Below are positions 33,869-40,920 of a stretch of DNA of 41,490 nt, one piece after another; the stretch's first letter is position 1, and each line of letters starts with the position of its first letter. The notes beneath the pieces are model-generated. The model worked only from the letters and a program-made list of their open reading frames with translations. It was not told the DNA's origin and did not search any database. Position numbers and translations under genes: made by a program. This stretch comes from Pseudomonas sp. MWU13-2100 (GTDB taxonomy: Bacteria; Pseudomonadota; Gammaproteobacteria; Pseudomonadales; Pseudomonadaceae). The stretch is taken from assembly GCF_023242365.1 (NCBI RefSeq), contig NZ_JALLIX010000054.1, positions 1 to 41,490 on the forward strand. The letters run 5' to 3'.

Positions 33869-35005
33869 ATGCTGACCCGACTCTGGCTGCGCCTCGGCGC
33901 CTTTCTGGGCAAGAGCCTGCTGACCCTGATCGGCCTCGGCCTGGTCGGCTGGGCCCTGGCCAGCGGCTGGTACGCCTGGCGCCACAGTGGCCCGGTGTCC
34001 GCCGAGGAGCAGATTCCGCCCGGCGAATCGGCCATGACCCAGGACATCATCCAGACTGCCGTGCGCATCGTCGACCAACATCGCGAGGGCACCCGTTACC
34101 TGCGCGATGCCCATGCCAAGGCCCACGGCTGCGTGAAGGCCGAGGTCCAGGTGCCGACTGATCTGAGCAACGACCTGCGCCAGGGCGTGTTTGCCGAACC
34201 GGGCAAGACCTGGCAGGCGCTGATCCGCCTGTCCAATGGCAACGCCTATCCGCAGTTCGACAGCATTCGCGATGCCCGGGGCATGGCGCTGAAGTTGCTC
34301 GATGTACCGGGCAAACAATTGCTGCCGGGACAACAGGGACGCAACGAACAGGATTTCGTGATGTTCAGTCATCCGAACTTCTTCGTCAGCGATGTCGCCG
34401 AGTACCAGCAGAACATCGGCGCCCAGGCGGACGGCAAACAGGTGCTGGCGTTTTTCCCGAGCTGGAAGCCGAGCACCTGGCAGGTGCGCCATCTGTTTAT
34501 CGCCCTGGCGACCTTGGCACCGGCGCCGGCCAGTCCGACGCAGACCACCTATTTTTCGGTCTCACCGTACAAGTTCGGCAACGACAACGCCAAGTTCCGC
34601 GTGGCCCCAGATCCGCAGAGCTGCCCGGAATATGCCCTACCGAAACAGAATGAGGACCTGCCGAACTTCCTGCGCAGCGCCCTGGCCCAACAGTTATCCA
34701 CAGACCGTGTGCCGGCCTGTTTCGTCTTGCAGATCCAGCGGCAGAATACCCATCTGTATATGCCGATCGAAGACACCAGCATCGAATGGAAGGAGAGCGA
34801 TGCGCCGTTCCAGACCGTGGCGCGGATCCGGATTCCGGCCCAGGATTTCGATACGCTGGAACAGAATATCGCCTGTGACAACCAGTCGTTCAGCCCCTGG
34901 CACGGGCTGGAGGCGCACCGGCCGATTGGTGGGATCAACCGGCTGCGTAAAGCGGTGTATGACGCGGTCAGCGATTACCGGCATAGCCGCAACGCCGAGC
35001 AATGA
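33869..35005 (+). CDS. Membrane-anchored catalase-like haem protein
   Basis: 378 residues. An N-terminal membrane helix (about 14-33) precedes a minimal catalase-fold domain. The distal His is H82 in DAHAKAHGC, the HPNFFVSDV block follows at about 170, and the proximal haem motif RxxxY is R360-Y364 (LRKAVYDAV). It lacks the length of monofunctional catalases (about 480-700) and so belongs with the small catalase-related proteins, which include peroxidases and fatty-acid hydroperoxide enzymes. AAGGA lies 8 nt before the ATG. Probably co-transcribed with the di-heme cytochrome; both would face the periplasm. Confidence 0.83.
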   Translation: MLTRLWLRLGAFLGKSLLTLIGLGLVGWALASGWYAWRHSGPVSAEEQIPPGESAMTQDIIQTAVRIVDQHREGTRYLRDAHAKAHGCVKAEVQVPTDLSNDLRQGVFAEPGKTWQALIRLSNGNAYPQFDSIRDARGMALKLLDVPGKQLLPGQQGRNEQDFVMFSHPNFFVSDVAEYQQNIGAQADGKQVLAFFPSWKPSTWQVRHLFIALATLAPAPASPTQTTYFSVSPYKFGNDNAKFRVAPDPQSCPEYALPKQNEDLPNFLRSALAQQLSTDRVPACFVLQIQRQNTHLYMPIEDTSIEWKESDAPFQTVARIRIPAQDFDTLEQNIACDNQSFSPWHGLEAHRPIGGINRLRKAVYDAVSDYRHSRNAEQ

Positions 35006-35025
35006 AAGCTTCCCTGCTGACACGT

Positions 35026-35050
35026 CCCTGTGGCGAACGGGCTTGCCACA
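35026..35050. repeat. Solitary REP fragment
   Basis: CTGTGGCGAACGGGCTTGCC is a variant arm of the long composite REP type, with no partner arm nearby. Confidence 0.6.
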
Positions 35051-35090
35051 AATGGTGTTCGCCGGATGCCCTCTACAAACGCCAGACGAC

Positions 35091-35115
35091 AAAAAGCCCG
35101 CACAAGGCGGGCTTT
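35091..35115 (-). terminator. Terminator of tRNA unit 1
   Basis: A 9-bp stem (AAAGCCCGC and complement) with a 5-nt loop; on the minus strand it is followed by TTTTT. It lies 42 bp past the 3' end of tRNA-Asp. Confidence 0.9.
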
Positions 35116-35156
35116 CTGTGATGACCTGGCGTTCAGTGCTCCAGATCATTTGAAGA

Positions 35157-35233
35157 TGGCGCAGCGGACGGGACTCGAACCCGCGACCCCCGGCGTGACA
35201 GGCCGGTATTCTAACCGACTGAACTACCGCTGC
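35157..35233 (-). tRNA. tRNA-Asp (GTC), copy 1
   Basis: 77 nt including encoded CCA. Acceptor GCAGCGG pairs with CCGCTGC, D-arm TTCAGTCGGTTAGAA, anticodon loop CTGTCAC (GTC), T-arm GGGTTCGAGTCCC. Identical to copy 2 at 38293-38369 as far as I can read. Confidence 0.96.
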
Positions 35234-35252
35234 GCGTAGCGTTGAAGCGAAA

Positions 35253-35328
35253 TGGTGGGTGATGACGGGATCGAACCGCCGACCCTCTGCTTGTAAGGCA
35301 GATGCTCTCCCAGCTGAGCTAATCACCC
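35253..35328 (-). tRNA. tRNA-Val (TAC), copy 1
   Basis: 76 nt including CCA. Acceptor GGGTGAT, D-arm AGCTCAGCTGGGAGAGC, anticodon loop CTTACAA (TAC), T-arm CGGTTCGATCCCG. Transcribed ahead of tRNA-Asp with 19 bp between them. Confidence 0.96.
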
Positions 35329-35348
35329 TTTCGTTTCGGTGCCGGCGC

Positions 35349-35354
35349 ATTATG
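35349..35354 (-). promoter_or_regulatory. Putative -10 of tRNA unit 1
   Basis: CATAAT on the minus strand followed by a G/C-rich discriminator (GCGCCGGC), typical of stable-RNA promoters. No good -35 lies 16-18 bp upstream (AGTGCG at 17 bp), in contrast to unit 2. Confidence 0.45.
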
Positions 35355-35494
35355 CCACAAAAAAATCATAACGCACTGATTTAGATAATCTTTTTTCAGT
35401 ACCTGGATTTTTCGCAGCCCGGACCGGAAAAAAACCCGGACAAGACCGGCGCAACCCGAAGGCCAGCGCCCTGCCGGACCTGGTCGCCAATACC

Positions 35495-36790
35495 TTATTT
35501 CAATGCGGCCGAAGGGCCGGCGCGCAAGCTTCCGGTTGCCGGAGCATGCCCGCGTACCGCCAGGATGACCACCAGCATGCCCAACCCGCACACCCCGGCG
35601 GTGATCACGAACGCGACGTTGTAACCACCGCCGTACTGGACCACCAGGCCGGTCAGGGACGGCGCAATGATGCCCGCGAGATTGGCCAGCAAATGAACAA
35701 AACCACCGGTACCGCCAACACGATTCTTCGGCACGATATCCTGGATCAGTGCCCAGCAGATCTGCGGGGTGACGAACAGGAAAATACTCGACACCGTGAT
35801 GCTGGCGACCGCCATGCTCAACGACGACACCTGGGTGGTGATCATCACGCAGCCGGCCGCTACCCCAAGACCAACGATCAACACGCACTTGCGCGCCAGG
35901 ATCACGTTACCCAGCCTCCTGGCCAATGCATCGGTGACAAAACCACCGCCCAGAAAACCCAAGGCCGCCCCCAGCCAGGGGATCACGGCAATGATGCTCA
36001 TGCGCTTGATGTCCAGGTGCTGGAAGTCCATCAGGTAGCTGGGCAGCCAGGTCAGGAAGAAATACAGCACATAGTTGAAGCAGAAAAATGCGGTCGCAAC
36101 GGCCAGCACCGGAGCGGAAAAAATGTAGCTGAGCAGGCTGCGGCCTTCCTGCACGCCTTCGACCAGGACCTCGGTACGGCTGACACGAATCAACTCGCGC
36201 TCAGCCTCCGATACCTTCGGGTGCTGCTCGGGCGTGTCCTTGAACATCAACAGCCAGGCCAGCAGCCACAGCGCTCCCAGCAGCGCAATTACCACGAACG
36301 ATACGCGCCAGCCATAATTGAACGCCACCAGGCCGACAATCGGCCCGGCCAAAGCAGCGCCCAGTGGCTGGCCGCAGTTGGTGAACCCCAGCGCCCGCCC
36401 GGCCTCTTCCCGCGGGAACCAGTGGGTGATCGCCTTGTTGGTGGTGGTGCCCATCGGGCCCTCGCCCATGCCGAACAACACCCTGAAAATCAGCAGGTGG
36501 ACATACCCGGTAATGACCGCAGTCAAACCACAGAACAACGACCAGACGCCCGCCGCCCAGGCGAAGACCTTTTTCGGGCCGTAGGTGTCAGCCGCCCAAC
36601 CGCCGACAAAACACAGGGCGCAGTAGCCGATGAAAAAGCTGCTGAAGATAAAGCCCATCTGGGCATCGTCGATGTGCAGTTCGGTTTTCAACAGTGGCGC
36701 CACCACCGACAGTGCGGCGCGATCCAGGTAGTTGAGCATGCCGGCAAAAAACAGCAGCCCGGCGATTTTCCAGCGATAGTTGCCTTTCAT
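35495..36790 (-). CDS. MFS transporter, anion:cation symporter type (sugar acid or aromatic acid uptake)
   Basis: 431 residues with 12 predicted membrane helices. NYLDRAALSVVAPLL near the N-terminus and the GWAADTYGPKK loop 2-3 motif place it in the GudP/DgoT/ExuT-like ACS family, which imports hexonates, hexuronates, glucarate or phthalate-type acids. It is downstream of an enolase-superfamily gene on the same strand (46 bp), so it probably imports that enzyme's substrate. AAAGG lies 9 nt before the ATG. Confidence 0.88.
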   Translation of the reverse strand: MKGNYRWKIAGLLFFAGMLNYLDRAALSVVAPLLKTELHIDDAQMGFIFSSFFIGYCALCFVGGWAADTYGPKKVFAWAAGVWSLFCGLTAVITGYVHLLIFRVLFGMGEGPMGTTTNKAITHWFPREEAGRALGFTNCGQPLGAALAGPIVGLVAFNYGWRVSFVVIALLGALWLLAWLLMFKDTPEQHPKVSEAERELIRVSRTEVLVEGVQEGRSLLSYIFSAPVLAVATAFFCFNYVLYFFLTWLPSYLMDFQHLDIKRMSIIAVIPWLGAALGFLGGGFVTDALARRLGNVILARKCVLIVGLGVAAGCVMITTQVSSLSMAVASITVSSIFLFVTPQICWALIQDIVPKNRVGGTGGFVHLLANLAGIIAPSLTGLVVQYGGGYNVAFVITAGVCGLGMLVVILAVRGHAPATGSLRAGPSAALK

Positions 36791-36836
36791 TTTTTATGGC
36801 CTTTATTATTTTTGGAAGGTGACTGCGTTTGGCGGT

Positions 36837-37976
36837 TCAACTGATCAGCGCGTGGTCCGTGCAATAGGTCCGAAGCACCTCGACGTCAGGCACAAAGCCA
36901 AGGCCTGGCACGTCGGGTAGGCTCATACGTGGCTTGAAAGCGAGTTCGGGGTACAGCAGGCGTTCGAACTCGATGAAGGGGACTTCCAACGCCACGTCCG
37001 CCGGCAACAGCGTGCACAGGTGGGCGACAGCGAGCAGCCCGGGGCCGAAGTAGAAGCAATGGGGCACGACTCGGACAGCGTGTTCGCGGGCAATCGCAAA
37101 GATCTCCAGCATCGCGCTGATGCCCCCGACCTTGGCGACACTGGGCTGCAAGACATCCACCGCGCCTTGCTCGACCAGGGCGCGAATACCGTTCACCCCG
37201 GCGGCGTTTTCACCCGCGGAAATCGCCACGCCATGACAACGCACCTGAGCCAGGCCACTGACATCGTCGGGCGGCCAGACGGGCTCCTCCAGCCAACCGA
37301 GCTCAAGCACACGCAACTGCTCGGCCATGTCGCACGCCTGGGCACGGGTCCAGGGACAATTGACATCCACCATCAACTCGCCGACCGACACAGGCAACGC
37401 CGCACGGGCCGCCGCGATGGCCGCATAGGTGGTTTCATGCAGTTTGATCTTGGCAAAGCCCTGCTGCTGGGCGCGCTTGACCTGAGCAAACACTTCGTCG
37501 GGATCGCCGCCATAACTGACCAGGCTGGCATACAGCTCAAGCTCGCGCGGCGTGCCGCCCAGCAACTGATGCAGGGGCTGGCCGGCCACCTGCGCGGCCA
37601 GGTCCCACAAGGCGATGTCGATACCGGACAAGGCATACACCATCGGCCCGGTCGAGCCGAAACCATGCAAGGCGCGACGTGCGACTTCCAGGCTCTGTAC
37701 GCGGTCAGCCAGCGCGGTACCGATGAACATCGGCGCCACCACCTCAGTCAATGCCCTGAAGGTCACCGGATTGGCGCCATGGCCAAAAGCCTCGCCCCAA
37801 CCGCTCAGGCCCGTGTCGGTGGTGACCTTGAGCATCAGGCTTTCCATGCGCCGATGTCGTGGCGACGCGGCATTGAAGACATCGTCATCCCTGGCCGGCC
37901 CAAGGTTCTTGCGCTCGGTGGTGCCCGCGGAGAACGGAATGCTCAGGCGAATGATCTCGATACTGCGAATAATCAC
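36837..37976 (-). CDS. Mandelate racemase/muconate lactonizing enzyme-family protein (sugar-acid dehydratase or racemase)
   Basis: 379 residues. An N-terminal capping domain precedes a barrel with KIK (K176, K178), metal ligands D204 (DVN), E230 (EEP) and E256 (GEN), and H306 (VVPH). The aspartate that normally pairs with that histidine (QPD..K.GG) is serine here (QPSVAKVGG, S279). GTG 37976 is chosen because GGGAGA is 7 nt upstream; the longer TTG start at 37991 overlaps that site. The specific reaction cannot be assigned. It forms a likely operon with the MFS transporter and lies between duplicated tRNA units. Confidence 0.85.
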   Translation of the reverse strand: MIIRSIEIIRLSIPFSAGTTERKNLGPARDDDVFNAASPRHRRMESLMLKVTTDTGLSGWGEAFGHGANPVTFRALTEVVAPMFIGTALADRVQSLEVARRALHGFGSTGPMVYALSGIDIALWDLAAQVAGQPLHQLLGGTPRELELYASLVSYGGDPDEVFAQVKRAQQQGFAKIKLHETTYAAIAAARAALPVSVGELMVDVNCPWTRAQACDMAEQLRVLELGWLEEPVWPPDDVSGLAQVRCHGVAISAGENAAGVNGIRALVEQGAVDVLQPSVAKVGGISAMLEIFAIAREHAVRVVPHCFYFGPGLLAVAHLCTLLPADVALEVPFIEFERLLYPELAFKPRMSLPDVPGLGFVPDVEVLRTYCTDHALIS

Positions 37977-38002
37977 AGGCAGGTCTCCCAAAGCTTTTTT
38001 TG

Positions 38003-38053
38003 TTGATGTTATAAACTGGCGAGGCGCAGTGTTACGTTATCGTACAACATCAA
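38003..38053. promoter_or_regulatory. Inverted-repeat operator candidate upstream of the enolase-superfamily gene
   Basis: TTGATGTT (38003-38010) and its exact complement AACATCAA (38046-38053) bracket 35 bp that also contain TACGTTATCGTA (38033-38044), a TACG/CGTA inverted repeat. The arrangement suits a dimeric GntR/FadR- or LysR-type regulator. No regulator gene is present in the island. Confidence 0.45.
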
Positions 38054-38225
38054 GAAGACCAGAAGGAATGGATCATGCGAGTTATCCGAATAATGGAATC
38101 GGAAAGGCCAGCATTGGCGGACAGGTCAGGGTTGAGCACGTAGGAATCGAAAAGCGCGAGCCGGTGGCGTACTTGAATAAGCACTTGAAACCACGACGGA
38201 TGAGGGTTCCGAAAGACATTCGGAA
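38054..38225. other. Gene-free stretch at the island edge
   Basis: Between the operator candidate and the second tRNA terminator. A plus-strand AAGGA with ATG 38076 opens only a 22-codon frame, and the longer plus frame runs into the terminator and tRNA. No recognisable product; it may be residue of a lost divergent gene. Confidence 0.4.
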
Positions 38226-38252
38226 AAAAAAAGCCCGCACTAGGCGGGCTTT
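38226..38252 (-). terminator. Terminator of tRNA unit 2
   Basis: The same 9-bp stem as at 35093-35115 (AAAGCCCGC and complement) with loop ACTAG instead of ACAAG, followed by a longer T run on the minus strand. Confidence 0.9.
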
Positions 38253-38292
38253 CTGTGATGACCTGGCGTTCAGTGGTCCAGATCATCGAATA

Positions 38293-38369
38293 TGGCGCAG
38301 CGGACGGGACTCGAACCCGCGACCCCCGGCGTGACAGGCCGGTATTCTAACCGACTGAACTACCGCTGC
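38293..38369 (-). tRNA. tRNA-Asp (GTC), copy 2
   Basis: 77 nt with CCA, same sequence as copy 1. The flanking terminator-proximal DNA (CTGTGATGACCTGGCGTTCA) is also shared between the two units. Confidence 0.96.
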
Positions 38370-38388
38370 GCGTAACACTGATCACGAA

Positions 38389-38464
38389 TGGTGGGTGATG
38401 ACGGGATCGAACCGCCGACCCTCTGCTTGTAAGGCAGATGCTCTCCCGGCTGAGCTAATCACCC
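38389..38464 (-). tRNA. tRNA-Val (TAC), copy 2
   Basis: 76 nt with CCA. It differs from copy 1 by one D-loop base (CAGCCGGGAG versus CAGCTGGGAG). Confidence 0.96.
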
Positions 38465-38485
38465 TTCGCTTTCGGTGTGGCGCGC

Positions 38486-38514
38486 ATTCTACGGAGCACG
38501 CCCCACTCTGGCAA
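38486..38514 (-). promoter_or_regulatory. Sigma-70 promoter of tRNA unit 2
   Basis: TTGCCA (38509-38514) and TAGAAT (38486-38491) on the minus strand are separated by exactly 17 bp and followed by the G/C-rich discriminator GCGCGCC, the mark of stringently controlled stable-RNA promoters. The predicted start is about 15 nt before the tRNA-Val 5' end. Confidence 0.8.
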
Positions 38515-38595
38515 GCACTTTTTTTAATATTTTTCTCAGGTCTTCCAAAGACTTAGCTGAGGGTTGGCCTATGGGGCCATGAAGAGAATAATGCC

Positions 38596-38613
38596 CTCCT
38601 TTGTATAAAGGAG
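38596..38613 (+). promoter_or_regulatory. Hairpin sequestering the rdgC ribosome binding site
   Basis: CTCCTTT (38596-38602), loop GTAT, AAAGGAG (38607-38613): a perfect 7-bp stem whose 3' arm is the whole Shine-Dalgarno of rdgC. When folded, the site would be hidden. Confidence 0.6.
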
Positions 38614-38624
38614 AGATGCACCCC

Positions 38625-39545
38625 ATGTGGTTCAAGAACCTGCTGATCTACCGCCTGACCCAAGATCTGCCTTTTGATGCCGAGGCGCTGGAGACCGCAC
38701 TGGCGAGCAAGCCGGCCCGCCCCTGTGCAAGCCAGGAGTTGACCACTTACGGTTTCGTCGCGCCCTTCGGCAAAGGAGAAGACGCCCCGCTGGTGCATGT
38801 CAGCGGCGATTTCCTGCTGGTGGCCGCGCGCAAGGAAGAACGCATCCTGCCCGGTAGCGTGGTGCGTGATGCACTGAAGGAAAAGGTCGAGGAGATCGAA
38901 GCCGAACAGATGCGCAAGGTCTACAAGAAGGAGCGTGACCAGCTCAAGGATGAAATCATCCAGGCGTTCCTGCCGCGGGCGTTTATCCGTCGCTCATCGA
39001 CCTTTGCCGCTATCGCGCCGAAACAGGGCCTGATCCTGGTCAACTCGGCCAGCCCGAAACGCGCCGAAGACCTGTTGTCGACCCTGCGTGAAGTGCTCGG
39101 CACGCTGCCGGTGCGTCCACTGACGGTGAAAACCGCGCCGAGCGCGATCATGACCGACTGGGTCAAGACCCAGGTGACCGCGGAGCATTTCTTCGTCCTC
39201 GACGAATGCGAGCTGCGTGACACCCATGAAGACGGCGGCATTGTGCGCTGCAAGCGCCAGGACCTGACCGGCGAGGAAATCCAGTTGCACCTGAGCACCG
39301 GCAAGGTGGTGACTCAGTTGTCCCTGGCCTGGCAGGACAAGCTGTCCTTTGTGCTCGACGACAAGATGGTGGTCAAGCGCCTGAAGTTCGAAGACCTGCT
39401 GCAGGATCAGGCCGAACAGGACGGCGGCGAAGAAGCCCTGGGCCAGTTGGATGCCAGCTTTACCTTGATGATGCTGACCTTCGGCGAGTTCCTGCCGCAG
39501 CTGTTCGAGGCCCTGGGTGGCGAGGAAATGCCGCAGGGTATCTGA
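38625..39545 (+). CDS. rdgC: Recombination-associated protein RdgC
   Basis: 306 residues, the usual length. It begins MWFKNLLIYRLTQDLPF, the conserved family N-terminus, so I start at 38625 rather than at 38616 (MHP) although the ribosome binding site is 11 nt away. RdgC forms a ring-shaped dimer around DNA and restrains RecA; it is nucleoid-associated. Downstream, a solitary REP arm lies at 39553-39573 (GGTAAGCTCCGCTCCCACAG). Confidence 0.95.
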   Translation: MWFKNLLIYRLTQDLPFDAEALETALASKPARPCASQELTTYGFVAPFGKGEDAPLVHVSGDFLLVAARKEERILPGSVVRDALKEKVEEIEAEQMRKVYKKERDQLKDEIIQAFLPRAFIRRSSTFAAIAPKQGLILVNSASPKRAEDLLSTLREVLGTLPVRPLTVKTAPSAIMTDWVKTQVTAEHFFVLDECELRDTHEDGGIVRCKRQDLTGEEIQLHLSTGKVVTQLSLAWQDKLSFVLDDKMVVKRLKFEDLLQDQAEQDGGEEALGQLDASFTLMMLTFGEFLPQLFEALGGEEMPQGI

Positions 39546-39552
39546 TCGCACG

Positions 39553-39573
39553 CGGTAAGCTCCGCTCCCACAG
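39553..39573. repeat. Solitary REP half-site
   Basis: GGTAAGCTCCGCTCCCACAG matches the right arm of the GTGGGAGCGGAGCTTGCC type; no left arm is seen. Confidence 0.65.
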
Positions 39574-39617
39574 AGACCCGCTCGATCGATAAGGAAACTT
39601 GAAACCGAGCACGGTCT

Positions 39618-39765
39618 TGTGGCGAGCGGGCTTGCCCGCGCTGGGACGCGAAGCGGCCCTAAAACCGGCGAATGTGATCTATCAGGTAGACCGAGATAAC
39701 CGGTTTACGGCTGCTTCGCAGCCGAGAGCGGCGGCGCGGCGTCCCGACAAACCCGCTCGCCACAA
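39618..39765. repeat. Long composite REP element, copy C
   Basis: Left arm as in copies A and B. Internal order: GGGACGCGAAGCGGCCCT hairpin, AAAACCGG, centre CTATCAGGTAGACC, CCGGTTTA, then GGCTGCTTCGCAGCC hairpin. The right arm is degraded before ACCCGCTCGCCACAA. Confidence 0.8.
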
Positions 39766-39838
39766 ATTTCGGCCTGGCTTGAGATCGGGTGGTTGGGACA
39801 AGTTCGCTCAGCATCACACACATAACAAGGAAACCCCC

Positions 39839-40804
39839 ATGCGCGCACTGGCCACACTCAGCCGCTTCGTCGGCAATACCTTCGCCTACTGGGTGCTGGT
39901 TTTCGCCGTGCTGGCGTTCCTCCAACCCAGCTGGTTCATCGCCTTGAAATTCGCCATCGTGCCGCTCCTCGGCCTGGTGATGTTCGGCATGGGCCTGACC
40001 CTCAAACTTGACGATTTCGCCGAAGTCGCCCGCCATCCCTGGCGCGTGGCCCTGGGCGTGATCGCCCACTTTATCATCATGCCCGGCGTCGCCTGGCTGC
40101 TCTGCCGGGCCTTCCAACTGCCGGCGGAAATCGCCGTCGGGGTGATCCTGGTCGGCTGCTGTCCCAGCGGCACCTCGTCCAATGTCATGACCTGGCTGGC
40201 CCGCGGCGACCTCGCGCTGTCGGTGGCCATCGCCGCCGTCACCACCCTGCTCGCCCCGCTGCTGACGCCCGCGCTGATCTGGCTGCTGGCCTCGGCCTGG
40301 TTGCCGGTATCGTTCGGCGAGCTGTTCTGGTCGATCCTGCAGGTGGTGCTGCTGCCGATTGTGCTCGGCGTCGTCGCCCAACGCCTGCTGGGCGAGCGGG
40401 TCCGCCATGCGGTGGAGTTCCTGCCGCTGGTGTCGGTGGTGAGCATCGTGATCATCGTCGCCGCCGTGGTCGCCGCCAGCCAGGCGAAGATCGCCGAATC
40501 CGGCCTGCTGATCATGATCGTGGTGATGCTGCACAACAGCTTCGGCTACCTGCTGGGTTACTTCACCGGGCGCCTGTTCAAGCTGCCACTGGCCCAGCGC
40601 AAGTCGCTGGCGCTGGAAGTCGGCATGCAAAACTCGGGGCTGGGTGCCGCCCTCGCCAGCGCACACTTCTCACCGCTGGCGGCGGTACCCAGCGCGCTGT
40701 TCAGTGTCTGGCACAATATTTCCGGCGCCCTGCTCTCGACCTGGTTCCGCCGCATGAGCGAAAAGCAGGACCGCGAACAAGCCGCTGACCGTGTCCTGGA
40801 CTGA
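39839..40804 (+). CDS. Bile acid:sodium symporter (BASS) family protein
   Basis: 321 residues, about ten hydrophobic helices. The FGMGLTLKLDDF and GCCPSGTSSNVMTWLARGDLALSV blocks are diagnostic, followed by LEVGMQNSGLGAALA. Bacterial members couple Na+ to uptake of organic anions such as pantoate or keto-acids; the substrate here is unknown. ATG 39839 is chosen because AAGGA lies 7 nt upstream; the longer frame upstream runs through the REP element. Confidence 0.88.
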   Translation: MRALATLSRFVGNTFAYWVLVFAVLAFLQPSWFIALKFAIVPLLGLVMFGMGLTLKLDDFAEVARHPWRVALGVIAHFIIMPGVAWLLCRAFQLPAEIAVGVILVGCCPSGTSSNVMTWLARGDLALSVAIAAVTTLLAPLLTPALIWLLASAWLPVSFGELFWSILQVVLLPIVLGVVAQRLLGERVRHAVEFLPLVSVVSIVIIVAAVVAASQAKIAESGLLIMIVVMLHNSFGYLLGYFTGRLFKLPLAQRKSLALEVGMQNSGLGAALASAHFSPLAAVPSALFSVWHNISGALLSTWFRRMSEKQDREQAADRVLD

Positions 40805-40837
40805 AGGAAACTTGATCCTCCGGACAGGAATGGGCAC

Positions 40838-40843
40838 TATAGT
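40838..40843 (+). promoter_or_regulatory. -10 element of the guanidine exporter transcript
   Basis: TATAGT; the start point would fall near 40850, exactly at the riboswitch 5' end. A TTGATC at 40812-40817 is 20 bp away, longer than ideal for a -35. Confidence 0.5.
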
Positions 40844-40847
40844 GCGC

Positions 40848-40901
40848 AGCGCAGGGACGACCTTGCGGCTTGAGCGCAGTATCCATCCGGGGACGACCCC
40901 A
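40848..40901 (+). ncRNA. Guanidine-II (mini-ykkC) riboswitch
   Basis: Two small hairpins, each with the diagnostic ACGA tetraloop. P1 has CGCAGGG 40850-40856, ACGA, CCTTGCG 40861-40867 (7 bp with one G-U). P2 has GGGG 40889-40892, ACGA, CCCC 40897-40900. The linker is 21 nt, and the Shine-Dalgarno GGAGG (40911-40915) follows closely. Guanidinium binding to paired ACGR loops releases the ribosome binding site (family knowledge). Located directly before gdx, its classic partner. Confidence 0.92.
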
Positions 40902-40920
40902 TCCATAGATGGAGGTTTTC

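Noticed and set aside
37615..38334. 239-codon plus frame at the tRNA boundary
   Set aside because: It runs antisense through the enolase-family gene, then through a terminator and a tRNA; the tail RSGRDSNPRPPA is the usual false translation of tRNA-Asp antisense.
35091..38514. Integrative element with attachment sites
   Set aside because: No integrase or recombinase gene; the flanking repeats are whole tRNA pairs with terminators, better explained by a pre-existing tandem duplication.
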